From Chrysaora quinquecirrha (taxonomy: Eukaryota > Cnidaria > Scyphozoa > Semaeostomeae > Pelagiidae), in assembly GCA_014526335.1 (NCBI GenBank), contig JACTAT010000014.1, positions 7,546,659-7,610,658 of the forward strand: 64,000 nucleotides of DNA. The letters are read 5' to 3'. The notes beneath the pieces were generated by a model. It had not been told where the DNA came from and did not search any database. It was given only the letters and a program-made list of their open reading frames with translations. Positions 57,201 to 64,000 of the stretch are shown here, piece by piece. Both the position numbers and the translations under genes were made by a program. How positions within the stretch are numbered: position 1 is the stretch's first letter; every line of letters starts with the position of its first letter.

Positions 57201-57960
57201 GTTACAGTCTAAAAATCGACCTGGGACAGGTGAAGGTGAAATGGTTTTTTAGCGCCAGTTGCTAGGACCTGAGTAGTAGGTTAACCAATCGAGACCTTGA
57301 CCCCGGCCGTGACGCTACCGTGGCTGGGTTCGAACCCTGACCACATTGAGCTTCTGACACCACGAGTCAGCTGGATTACACCACGACACCACAGCACCTT
57401 CAGAACAAATGCAATCTGGTATATGGTACACTTGAAAAATCAAAGCCATTAGATGTGCATGCATGAAAACTAGTACACCAGTACATTTCCAGGAATACTG
57501 AAGTGACTGGTTGGTATGCTTGCAAAAGAAGCTGGTGTAGCAATACATTGATAAAGGCACCTCCATGGTAAAAGAATGGTAATTAAAAATTACACTTTTC
57601 AAAGAAATAGGTGATATGGTGTTTTTAGCGCCAGTCGTTAGGATCTCAGTAGTAGGTTAACTAATCGAGACCTTGACCTTAGCTGTGACGCTACCGTGGC
57701 TGGGCTTGAACCCTGACCACACTGAGCTTCTGACACCACGCGTCAGCTGGATTACACCTCGATGCCACCTTCAATAAAGCAGGACAAGTAATAAGGAGAA
57801 ATTAAACCCAATTATAAAGGTTTCTGAGAAATATTTAAGTTAAGAAAGCTGCTTACAATAGCAAAGTGTAGAAGATCATCCCCAGATTCATTTCTTATTC
57901 TTCTAAATGTGCTCTCGATGGCTTTGCATGGACCGCACCATGCTGCATATGCATCGACAA
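40953..57960 (-). CDS. NME8: NME8/TXNDC3-like thioredoxin plus triple NDP-kinase protein (5' end missing)
   Basis: Homologue of human NME8 and sea-urchin axonemal intermediate chain 1, a component of outer dynein arms of motile cilia and sperm flagella. Seventeen exons, 5' to 3': 57960-57857, 57053-56982, 56810-56694, 56151-56049, 54711-54623, 52526-52399, 51334-51209, 50499-50425, 49448-49330, 47895-47754, 47289-47182, 46394-46237, 43959-43815, 43173-43066, 42444-42341, 42113-41712, 41368-40953. Phases agree throughout and the product is about 838 residues. Order: thioredoxin with WCGPC, acidic linker, three NDP-kinase domains, long acidic tail. The first exon, with the start codon and about 30 residues, was not found above 57960. 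Family identity is very strong; exon 15's left end is uncertain. Confidence 0.93.
41390..41510. mobile_element. MITE family A, partial copy
   Basis: Begins GGCCCTGGCCAAACGATCAA and shares the following ATTTGCTTGTCAAGCAAA segment with family A. Only the left ~120 bp is recognisable. It lies in the last NME8 intron, immediately 5' of the last exon on the minus strand. Confidence 0.65.
41549..41700. repeat. Interspersed repeat, family C copy 2
   Basis: Matches 36500-36662 over most of its length, including CAAACACCAACTAGC-like and GGATACAGCGGGAA-like segments. Lies in the last NME8 intron next to a MITE. Confidence 0.6.
41760..42020. repeat. Coding 15-bp minisatellite within NME8
   Basis: The plus strand shows CACCTTCTTGTTGGT-type units. 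On the minus strand they encode GDQQE-type pentapeptides. Unit length is a multiple of three, so copy-number change keeps the frame. Confidence 0.88.
42341..43959 (-). CDS. NME8: NME8 NDP-kinase domain 3, remaining exons
   Basis: Exon 43959-43815: EIIKKIQESGFKISAQKEVN with AAQFYKEHEGKEFYDGL. Exon 43173-43066: GPTLFMILSREDAIPGFRAL with VGPNDPDKAKEECPNS. Exon 42444-42341: MKNAVHSSSNVEKATEAIHE, with the active-site histidine in NAVHSSSN. Compared with domains 1 and 2, about nine residues (the RAxFG segment) are missing between PNS and MKN. The only in-frame acceptor is a weak CGAG|G, and a stop lies in frame just before it. Confidence 0.85.
42838..42897 (-). mobile_element. SINE head fragment
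   Basis: Reading the minus strand, GTGCTGTGGTGTCGTGG followed by TAATCCAGC matches the tRNA-like head of the SINEs at 57.2-57.8 kb. Only about 60 bp remain. Confidence 0.55.
44003..44174. mobile_element. pogo/Tigger-like MITE
   Basis: The left end CAGTAGAACCCTCATATAGC after TA and the inward-read right end AGTAAAACCTCCATTAAC are related inverted ends of the CAGTARAACCYC style typical of pogo-type elements. Repeated GTCCGCT motifs lie inside. It lies in the NME8 intron just beside the 40-bp minisatellite. Confidence 0.6.
44247..46139. repeat. 40-bp minisatellite, ~47 copies, NME8 intron
   Basis: The unit reads TAATGTCCTCGAGGGACAGA then CTGCCAAGGCAGTAGTTACC and is almost perfectly repeated; the most common variant is CCAAGG to CCAGGG. 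Each unit holds two dyads: CCTCGAGG, and ACTGCC-AA-GGCAGT with 6-bp arms. Disturbed units occur at 45552-45600, 45830-45960. The array lies between exons 46394-46237 and 43959-43815, that is, inside NDP-kinase domain 3. Confidence 0.97.
46237..49448 (-). CDS. NME8: NME8 NDP-kinase domain 2, plus the start of domain 3
   Basis: Exon 49448-49330: ELAFFFPDFNVPKVQEKQ then RTLALIRPDAYVKRK, with RPD in place of KPD. Exon 47895-47754: NIGKIQESGFTIAMSKEMQL with EEFYADHKDEDYFESL. Exon 47289-47182: GPSLALCLAREDAVEAWRNL with LGPKDVAEAKEAAPD. Exon 46394-46237: LRAVFADEDAQINPIHGAES carries the domain 2 active-site histidine, then KFFPLQSTVAVIKPEAYEVP opens domain 3. The acceptor of exon 47895 is a tandem AGAG; phase requires the second AG. 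Confidence 0.92.
48261..48308. repeat. (ATTG)n microsatellite
   Basis: About eleven ATTG/ATTA tetramers in an NME8 intron. Confidence 0.85.
48403..48476. repeat. Four tandem 18-bp units (AATAAGCGCCCTCCCTCG)
   Basis: Four near-identical copies in a row. The motif resembles the GCCCCCTC-rich parts of MITE family B, so it may be an amplified fragment of one. Confidence 0.8.
50150..50400. repeat. Fold-back element, family D copy 2, with a perfect 17-bp hairpin
   Basis: At 50175-50211 two 17-bp arms (starting GCGAGCATACTT) pair perfectly around a 3-nt AGC loop. Further out, CCTCAGAGTATGAACGT near 50225 pairs with ACGTTCATTCTCTGAGG near 50290. The element shares the TCAGAGTATRAAC core with 36250-36480 and 55205-55395. 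It lies in an NME8 intron. Confidence 0.7.
50425..54711 (-). CDS. NME8: NME8 NDP-kinase domain 1 (four exons)
   Basis: Exons encode VVEVPKEISVVIIKPDAL (substrate-loop KPD), MEESGIEILHKEEKILSKEE with AAEFYKQHEG, GPVLTLVLSKKGDDAGYGLI with MIGPKDVNVA, and IRAQYGTDAIMNAVHACDSS. The catalytic histidine sits in NAVHACDS (family pattern NxxHG/ASD). Human NME8 is, as I recall, degenerate in its first domain, so retention here is notable. Introns hold the GATA-type octamer array and the AGCAT array. Confidence 0.92.
50606..50727. repeat. Long fold-back inverted repeat, ~120 bp
   Basis: The left arm (TTATCCCAG... GGCTCCAGAGCCTCAAAGGG) and right arm (CCCTTTGAGGCTCTGGAAAC... TGGGATAA) pair over more than 40 positions around a short AT-rich loop. 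A related single arm is at 42253-42281. Likely a small fold-back transposon. Confidence 0.7.
50873..51132. mobile_element. MITE family A copy
   Basis: Begins GGCAAGGCCAAACGATCAAA and ends with the inverted counterpart (GCTTGACAAGCAAATTTCAA and following). Diverged; no coding capacity. In an NME8 intron. Confidence 0.6.
51355..52110. repeat. Degenerate AGCAT/AGCAAA array, ~750 bp, NME8 intron
   Basis: GCATAGCATAGCAAAGCAAATGATAGCATA-type mixtures of 5- to 10-bp units, more regular at the right end (about 51990-52090). Long minus-strand ORFs rich in MLCYA come from this composition. Confidence 0.9.
52656..54500. repeat. Octamer array GGATAAGW, ~1.85 kb, NME8 intron 5
   Basis: GGATAAGT and GGATAAGA units alternate irregularly for roughly 230 copies, with a few shortened or mutated units. 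Units are eight bases, so the minus-strand frame repeats HLSTYPLI every 24 bases and stays open for 416 codons. Every unit contains GATAAG, the core of a GATA-factor site. It lies between exons 54711-54623 and 52526-52399. Confidence 0.97.
54766..55020. mobile_element. MITE family A copy
   Basis: Starts GGCGCTGGCAAACGATCAAA and ends with an inverted counterpart (GCTTGATAAG... CAAATGTTTGA). The centre contains ACATTTTCTGCTTGACGCA, shared with the 31404 copy. In an NME8 intron. Confidence 0.6.
55205..55395. repeat. Interspersed repeat, family D copy 3 (inverted)
   Basis: ATGTTTATACTCCGAGGAGT near 55283 is the reverse complement of the family D core at 36250-36480. The similarity continues to about 55385. 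Confidence 0.6.
56049..56151 (-). CDS. NME8: NME8 acidic linker exon
   Basis: Encodes 34 residues from FVDTEVQQQEIISDEKQDEE through a run of eight glutamates to EI, joining thioredoxin to the first NDP-kinase domain. The polyglutamate run is coded mainly by GAA, so it is a short trinucleotide repeat inside an exon and may vary in length. Confidence 0.85.
56694..57960 (-). CDS. NME8: NME8 thioredoxin domain (three exons)
   Basis: Exon 57960-57857 encodes VDAYAAWCGPCKAIESTFRR, with the WCGPC redox motif intact, and ends LLHFAI. Exon 57053-56982 gives AETDSIESLAMYREKSRPTF then LFYG; the conserved cis-Pro is in SRPTF. Exon 56810-56694 gives GGQLINVIRGCNAPLIISSI and a helix ending ESERKL. Together they cover most of a thioredoxin fold; only the N-terminal strand and helix before VDAY are missing. 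Confidence 0.93.
57139..57152. repeat. G14 homopolymer
   Basis: Fourteen consecutive G. Such tracts are unstable and often miscounted in sequencing. Confidence 0.9.
57230..57405 (-). mobile_element. tRNA-derived SINE, copy 1
   Basis: On the minus strand the head reads GGTGCTGTGGTGTCGTGG, then TGGTGTAATCCAG (A-box-like) and about 45 bp later GGGTTCGAACCCAGCC (B box GGTTCGANNCC). This spacing is that of an internal RNA polymerase III promoter. The body continues to about 57230 with TTAACCTACTACTCAGG. It lies in NME8 intron 1. Confidence 0.75.
57604..57775 (-). mobile_element. tRNA-derived SINE, copy 2
   Basis: Same orientation and extent as copy 1, about 370 bp away, with differences in the head and in the B box (GGTTCAAGCCC). 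The two insertions or a local duplication lie in one NME8 intron. Confidence 0.75.
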
Positions 57961-58789
57961 CTGCAAAAAATGAATGCACACAAATAAAGCACTTGGCCGA
58001 ACATTATCATCAAGATAGCTTTTGAAGTTAATGTTCTTGAATAACTCAATTTAAGATGGATTTTTCCTGGGGGCGCCACGGGGTGGACTGGGGGGGACAC
58101 GTCTACCCCACTTTTCTCCAAGATCGATTCTTTAATTTGCCCAAATTCGATGAGAAAATGGTGGGGGGTTGATGAGTCAGTTTCCCTTTTAGAGACTTAA
58201 CCTTTGATTTTCCTACAACGAAATTGTTGTTCAAGCACCAAGAGGCCGTTTTTTTGTTCTTTTTTGGATACTATCATTCATTCTATTCAAAAAGGGCGTT
58301 TCCCGCCACTCTATTGGTCATTTTCCGGCATTCTAAAGGGTGTGGTCCCTAACATTTTTTCTGCCGGCTGGGGCCACCCCTGGATTTTTCCACAGTGGCA
58401 TATAAGATGGGTCCCTGACCATACAGTCCAGATTCAAATCCCATCTTATTGTGGTATGATGGGTGGATCTAAGTGGCCTCCATATATACTAGTTTAAAAC
58501 ATATTTTTATTTTTAGAGAAAGGCAGCCAGGTTGAGAAAAAGTGGTTTTCTCATAACCGTATCACAGAGGGCCGCATCGTTACTGAAAAGCGAAATAACT
58601 GATGTAAAATATAAGGGCAAAAAGTCGTTTCTGGAACTGTCTCCTGCAAAAGAAAAGTCACATAAGCCCCTGGTCATTATCGAACTCCTACTTTGCTTTC
58701 AAAATGCAAAAAAGCGAAAAGCAGTTGATCGGTATCTTATTGTTTTGAAATGACGGGGCAGAACTTGCACATTTTGCCTTGTGAAATGT

Positions 58790-59128
58790 CCGGGGGTAAC
58801 TTCAATAGATCAGTGACGGGGGTGTGCCATTTTCGTAATAAAAGTTGACCCCAAAATTTATGAAAATTCTAAAAAGTATACCCCAAAGTTCACAAAGAAA
58901 TATGAATATAGTACATAGAAATACTCAAAAGTCTGTTTTTAGAGTTATACAGCTGAAATTTATTTGGCAGTTATTGTGACTTTATCAAAATTGATCATCT
59001 TAGCAAAAATGATACCCCAAGTTTGTAATTTTAGCAAATTTGATACCCCAAAATTTATTTTCCACCCCTAAAAGGTACCTCAAAAAATGGCACATCCTGT
59101 ACCCATACATATGGGAGTTACCCCCCTG
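58790..59128. mobile_element. Terminal-inverted-repeat element, CCGGGGGTAAC family
   Basis: The left CCGGGGGTAACTTC ... GGGGGTGTGCCATTTT is mirrored by the inward-read right end CAGGGGGGTAACTCCC ... GGATGTGCCATTTTTT. Both halves also contain GTATACCCC/GGGGTATCA motifs in opposite senses. No ORF is conserved. I could not define a target duplication. Confidence 0.6.
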
Positions 59129-59398
59129 AAAAGATAGGATGCAGACCCCTCCGGAAAAATGCCCCCTTATTCTATTTTTAGACTGGGGACTCGGTACCAT
59201 TCCTCTACAGGCGTTTCTATTGTAACTATGTTGGGAATTAAGATATTGCAATGAAACTTGGCAAGAATACATGGTTTGATATGCTGAAAAAGATAGGATG
59301 CAGACCCCTCCGGAAAAATGCCCCCTTATTCTATTTTTAGACTGGGGACTCGGTATCATTCCTCTACAAGCGTTTCTATTATAACTATGTTGGGAATG
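59127..59398. repeat. Direct repeat of ~114 bp, spaced 157 bp
   Basis: 59127-59240 and 59284-59398 are nearly identical (CTGAAAAGATAGGATGCAGA ... CTATGTTGGGAAT), differing by a few substitutions and one A. The spacer is unrelated. A recent local duplication. Confidence 0.85.
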
Positions 59399-59419
59399 AT
59401 ATTAAGAACTATAAAGATC

Positions 59420-60190
59420 TTGCTGATGCATTTGTGTTGCGCTGCATTCGACTATGGCAAAACGGCAAACAAGATTGACGACTCTACCGAAGTAAAAGGC
59501 AGCTTGAAGAAAAGCGAGATCTCGTGTCGTACTTGACCGCAAAGACCATAAGCTCATTGCAAAGTGCCTGGTATCTGCAGATGACAAAACAGAAGGAATA
59601 CCTTCACTTACTGATAAAAACAACCATGAAGAAGCAGATACATTGTTAGTTATGTGCACACAATTGAGGCTTCTCAAGAGTAAGTGGAACATCCCCGCGT
59701 TGTTATTTTTTCATCAGACCAATGATGATTCTATTTGCCTAGTACAAGATGTAACAAGATGCAAGGTGTAAACATTGCGCCAAATATATACGAGATGAAA
59801 AGTGAAAGCAAGATATCATACAGTTCATTTTGCTAACATTGTGCAGCTACTTATAGTTGTAAAATCTGAGACACTTCCAGGACTGCACGCATCGCATTTA
59901 CTGGTTGTGACACAGCAGAAAAGTTCGCTGGACTCGGAAAGCTCTCTTGGTGGAAATATTTAATGAAAGCCGACAGTGACAGGCAGCAGCATGTATCTCT
60001 AGATGACATTGTGGAGCTGGTAGAATGTAGTTGCAATGTAAAAAACATGGAAATGGAAGATGCAATTGCATGAAACGTGCGCTGTCTTGCGCCAACCTTT
60101 GTGAATGCGACAACTGCGAGAATATGGATTCAATACGCTATTTCTGATGCAGAAAACGACAATGACTGGAGTGTTGACTTGAAAAAGTAA
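59420..60190 (+). pseudogene. Decayed transposon-type ORF with HEEADT and AFTGCDT motifs
   Basis: Fragments in different plus frames: TEGIPSLTDKNNHEEADTLL near 59590-59650, then a gap, then ARIAFTGCDTAEKFAGLGKL and WWKYLMKADSDRQQH at 59885-59995, a TGA at 60071, and NVRCLAPTFVNATTARIW onward to a final TAA near 60190. HEEADT followed by a GCDT-x-F-xG-GK segment is a pattern I recall from uncharacterised, transposon-associated proteins common in invertebrate genomes. Frame changes and stops show it is inactive. Confidence 0.55.
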
Positions 60191-61026
60191 AGTTTTAATC
60201 TTTGTTTTCTGAATCTGTCATTCAGATCGATGACGTCATCGTTCATTGGCTAATTCTCAGCAACATAAAAATGTTTTTTACTACCGCAAATAGTTCACAA
60301 TAACTTCGGAAACACAAAATATTTTTGCTTGGTATTCTATCCAACCAATTTAACCCATTATTATATCAAAATCACAAAGTTTGTTATGACGTCACCATGA
60401 CGTCATATTTATAAGAGCTGATGCACGTCAATAAATATAGTTTGGTATATCAGAAGGTAACTGCGCACCAAATAAGGCATTCCCAAGCAAAAATATTGTA
60501 TTTTCTTAAACAAATAGCTCAAGCAATTATTCAGATAATTCCCATGACGTTATCATGACGTCACACCCGTAATATCGAGAATTCGTCGTGGCAACATCGA
60601 AATTCATGATCTGCAAGTCAAAACCTTTCGAATGATGTATAGAAAGTACAATTAACACAAAAAGTTCACGGGACCGTTTTTTTCGATAAACTGATACTGA
60701 CTATATGCCAATTTTCATGCTTGCTTCATAAAATGCATAATTCTGACAAATAGCTGATGTACTATTAACATTAAGAGCAACTTGAGGGTTCAATTTAATT
60801 ATTGTAAGCAACTAAGAAGTGAAACAACCAAGCTCATGCACTTTCTTGTTGTAAGGGGTGACCCGCGAAGTCAGGGGTGGCTGTTAGGTACAAAAATGTT
60901 AAGCAACTTTGAGGGCTGAAATGTGTAAATATTTAAGAAACTTTGATGGCTGGATGAACGTCTAGTTGCTGATTAAAAAAAGGTGTATTTCACGAAATTT
61001 TAGAATTCTTGATTTCCAAGTTAAGA
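60191..61026. other. AT-rich region with a cluster of TGACGTCA-type palindromes
   Basis: No gene recognised. ATGACGTCAT-type palindromes (the CRE/ATF core) occur near 60229, 60388, 60399 and 60554. A further pair lies near 62818-62832 inside the piggyBac-like element. They may belong to old mobile elements and need not be regulatory. Confidence 0.5.
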
Positions 61027-61034
61027 AACTCTGC

Positions 61035-61852
61035 CAGGGCCGTCCCTACATTGGGAGTGTTGGGGGTGTGACACCCCCCCCCCACCCCCTGGAAAAGGAC
61101 CAGTCGGTAAAGCGATAGTTTCAGTCGGCGAAATCACTCTTTTATGCATTCGTGAGTCATTTTTACAGAGTAAAGGCTAAGGAAAAACAATGGGAAATAA
61201 AACAGAACTTCTGCAAAAGCATAGAGCGTCTTCGTTGACAAGGGAGGACAGACAAAACGAAGTTTAAAATAGTTGATTTCGATGCTACAGATCGAAGTAA
61301 TACAATAAACATTTTCCATAATATGCCATATTTTTTCCATTTTCGACGTTCATCGGCCACGATGCACCAGAGTAACAAATTTATAGATCTATTCATTGCA
61401 TGTACTGTAATGCAGTATCAATTAGACTCTATAGCAAGCAATAATATTTGCCAGTCTTTTGGATTCGTTTAGAATTCAGATGTTCTTAGATGATTCGGCT
61501 TTTGACTTTTGATTTTGCAGTTTTTTGCCACTCATAGACCATAAGAATTTCGTACCAATTCCACGATAGAGTTTCAAGAAAATTGCATTTTAAGAGTTCC
61601 GAAAGGACCGTTAGAGGGATTCTCAGCATCAGGCTTTTCCAAAATTTTTGGAGGAGCATGCCCCAAACCCCCTAGCGGCGTTCACCTTCGGCAAATGCTC
61701 TACCACAATGCCCGTTTTACTCGTGCCAATCAAATTTTAAGTACCCTCCTAAGCCCATTTGATGACGCCTAAAAGGTGTTTTCAGTTGGACTCTCGTCGG
61801 CAAATCGAGACGGTCACACCTCTCCCTGAAAACTTTTGTCGGGACAGCCCTG
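61035..61852. mobile_element. hAT-like non-autonomous element with perfect 8-bp target duplication
   Basis: AACTCTGC lies directly outside both ends (61027-61034 and 61853-61860). The element begins CAGGGCCGTCCCTAC and, read inward from the right, CAGGGCTGTCCCGAC, with further similarity at GGTGTGACACC / GGTGTGACC. An 8-bp duplication and CAGGG ends are hallmarks of hAT elements. The 818-bp interior has no transposase. Confidence 0.85.
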
Positions 61853-62160
61853 AACTCTGCAATAAACTTTTACTCTGCTCATTGCACTCAAAGTCATAGT
61901 CATAAGAAAATTACTTTTCTTATGACTATGTCAAAGTTAAGAAACCCTACTATGTATATGGCTCAGAGCATAGTTTCTTATAAAAAATGAATGTATCGAC
62001 ACCATTATGTTTTAGAAAGGGAAATTGCTTTAGTTTTCTTCATTTTGCCACCCTTTATACCCAGATAAAGAGAATTTCGGACCATAAAACCAACCCGTAT
62101 GCATATAGGTGGCGCATATCCAGGCATATCCTTACTGTATAAGCGGTATCTTATAATTAA

Positions 62161-63011
62161 CCCTATCTGGACCGGGGCTAAAATAGCCCCCCTCCTACAT
62201 TTCTTTACAAAACTCAAAATGCACGAAACAAAGTTGGGTGAATGTTCTTGACTTTTCCTAAAAATTATCTGCGGACCTTGTGATGTGGTAGTTTCCATGG
62301 TTACTAATGAACCGTTACCATAGCAACCATGTTGAAAATTGTCACTTTAGGACCAACGAAATTCGGTCTAATTTTTTTGATGAAATTGATATCTTCATGA
62401 AACTTGGGCAATGGCAATCCAATATCAGATGACACCAGATAATAAACCCTGTTTTTGTGAAATGCATTTGGATTCTATTTTTAGAATATTGCTGACATCA
62501 GCATTATTTATCATTTCTGACGCTCTAACGATGCTAATTAAATTTCTTCTCGCCAAAATCAGTGTATTGGTGACTAAGTTCTACTTTTCCATCAGAAGCT
62601 ACTTCAAGAAACCCATATGAACAAAAATAATGACAGTTTTCTGCTGTGCATGCGCAACATTTCTACAGAGAAGTAAGAAAGTTTTCAAAAATGTAGCAAA
62701 ATGTGTTTGAGTATGATTATAACAGTCAAAATGGGTTTTCCAATAGTTTAGTAGTGATTATCAGTCATATAATTCAAGTTAGAGGCAGAAATGTCCAAAA
62801 ATGGAAAAGTGATTATTACGTCATTATGACGTCATAATGCATTGGATATCAACAAAACCTTACAGTTCCAAATAATATGATTACATTGATATTTTGGCCA
62901 AATTTCATCTTTCTCGCTCTCCTCAGATGCGAGCTATAAGGAGGGCTAATTTAGCCCCCTCGGTCCCCCCGGTCGGTCTGAGGATGCTCAAAAAGCCCGG
63001 TCCAGATAGGG
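62161..63011. mobile_element. piggyBac-like non-autonomous element flanked by TTAA
   Basis: TTAA lies at 62157-62160 and 63012-63015. Ends are 16-bp perfect inverted repeats, CCCTATCTGGACCGGG. A second inverted pair follows inside (GGGGCTAAAATAGCCCC on the left, GGGGGCTAAATTAGCCC on the right, itself nearly palindromic). TTAA targets and ends starting CCC are hallmarks of piggyBac. The 851-bp interior lacks a transposase. Confidence 0.85.
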
Positions 63012-63015
63012 TTAA

Positions 63016-64000
63016 TTGGCGGTTGGAATTTTTCGAAAAATTCATTAGCGGGGGGGGGGCGGCAATTAGACACCTAAGAGTAATTGTCGGATGCCTTTTA
63101 AAAATGCATTTCAGAGTGAATTCTGACATCGGCAGGTACCAAGACTTGTTTTGTAACATAAAAACTCTTGGGCAGAGTTTTATGAATTTTGAGCCAAACT
63201 ATAATTTGACCTAATAATGAATCAAAATCAAAACTTCCATAGTGCTTCCATTGCGAGTAATGGCTTAAAGATTTATAATGTATAAATTCAAATTACTAAG
63301 GGTCTGAATTTTTTGCCGTCAAATGCGTAAAGCGAATTTCGAAAACGAGGGTGCATTGTTCGTCTTCTGTAAGTTGAAAGGGTGTATTGTTCCTTCAACA
63401 AGTGTCCTGGGGCGCCTAATAAGCTATAACAAAACGGATGGCCAGGGTGTGACACTTAATGATTTGCTTAGAGGCAACGAAAACAGCAAGCAAGGAAGAA
63501 TAGAGAAGACATGATAGCGACTTAATTTTGAATTCGGTTCAATTCAAAATTAATCTTCAGTTCATGATCCTTTTGACTGTTTTGAAAAACGCGAATCTGA
63601 ATCTTAATGGATTGCATGATGTAGGGTTGTGCTCTTTATAAGAACCAGTAAAGTTTAACTTAAGCTGGCTAACTTTTGCCTTTTAGCCTGAAACATTCTT
63701 AATTTGTTCTTAAGAGTGGAAACGTGATGACGACACGAAAATATAGTTTTTAGAATTTCTCAATTTGCTCTTCATTTTTCGAAATAGCATGAAAAATAAT
63801 GCAAAAATGTCGAAAATCTGTCGAAAATTACTCATTGCTCATTGCAAAAGGCTATAGGCTACATATATTGAATACATATACAGAATACATTTCAATAGCA
63901 AATCGCTGTATTCTCTGGTTCATAATCGGAAATCGCTGCATTCTCAGTGACTTGCCATTGTAATATATTTCTTCAAATGGCCATATCTCAGCCAATGGGT
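63016..64000. other. AT-rich sequence, no supported feature
   Basis: One plus-strand ORF (63323-63514, starting MRKANFENEGALFVFCKLKG) has no recognised domain and no visible splice partner. Nothing else could be supported up to the window end. Confidence 0.4.

Noticed and set aside
57230..57405. Functional tRNA gene
   Set aside because: A and B boxes are present, but the sequence cannot form a clean cloverleaf and recurs as a longer dispersed repeat, so it is a SINE.
58204..58753. Plus-strand ORFs of 97 and 73 codons (MIFLQRNCC..., MRKSGFLITV...)
   Set aside because: The second follows a plausible TTTTTAG acceptor, but no upstream exon or family could be found; the area is dense in mobile elements.
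57960..64000. Search for the NME8 first exon upstream
   Set aside because: No minus-strand exon with a phase-1 donor encoding a thioredoxin N-terminus could be supported; it may lie beyond the window or be too diverged to spot by eye.

Overview
This is nuclear DNA of a multicellular animal. It has spliced genes with GT-AG introns, tRNA-derived SINEs, DNA transposons and a large AT-rich satellite. One gene encodes an axonemal outer-dynein-arm protein of the NME8/TXNDC3 type, so the organism makes motile cilia or sperm flagella. The style of the dispersed repeats reminds me of anthozoan cnidarians (corals, sea anemones); that is an impression from memory, not proof.

Layout. (1) 1-19547 and 22900-30287: one head-to-tail satellite with a monomer of about 197 bp, roughly 135 copies, containing local higher-order repeats. 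It is interrupted in the middle of a monomer by 3.35 kb of unrelated DNA (19548-22899) that carries two minisatellites. One of these is built from short palindromes whose arms differ while pairing is kept. Monomers decay towards 30.3 kb, where unique DNA begins. (2) 30859-38005, minus strand: a complete nine-exon guanylate kinase gene (GUK1) that can be read either as a 193-residue cytosolic enzyme or, from an upstream exon, as a 223-residue form with a probable mitochondrial leader. (3) 38423-40241, plus strand: a three-exon gene for a small single-pass membrane protein I do not recognise. It lies head to head with GUK1 across about 0.4 kb that holds a candidate NRF-1 site. (4) 40953-57960, minus strand: 17 exons of an NME8-like gene, encoding thioredoxin, an acidic linker, three NDP-kinase domains and a long acidic tail. 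Its first exon was not found. Its introns hold a 40-bp minisatellite (1.9 kb), an octamer GGATAAGW array (1.85 kb), an AGCAT-type array and many small transposons. (5) 58-64 kb: no confident host gene. It contains a hAT-like element with a perfect 8-bp target duplication, a piggyBac-like element with TTAA flanks, a fold-back element and a decayed transposon-type ORF.

How the genes fit together. GUK1 and the small membrane protein probably share a promoter and may both act in or near mitochondria. NME8 converges on the small membrane gene, leaving about 0.7 kb between their stop codons. The rest of the window is repeat biology. Exons were read by eye from splice sites, intron phase and remembered protein families; no search was run. 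Runs of identical bases are consistently one short in blocks of satellite monomers, which suggests uneven consensus polishing of a long-read assembly, so single-base indels should be treated with caution.
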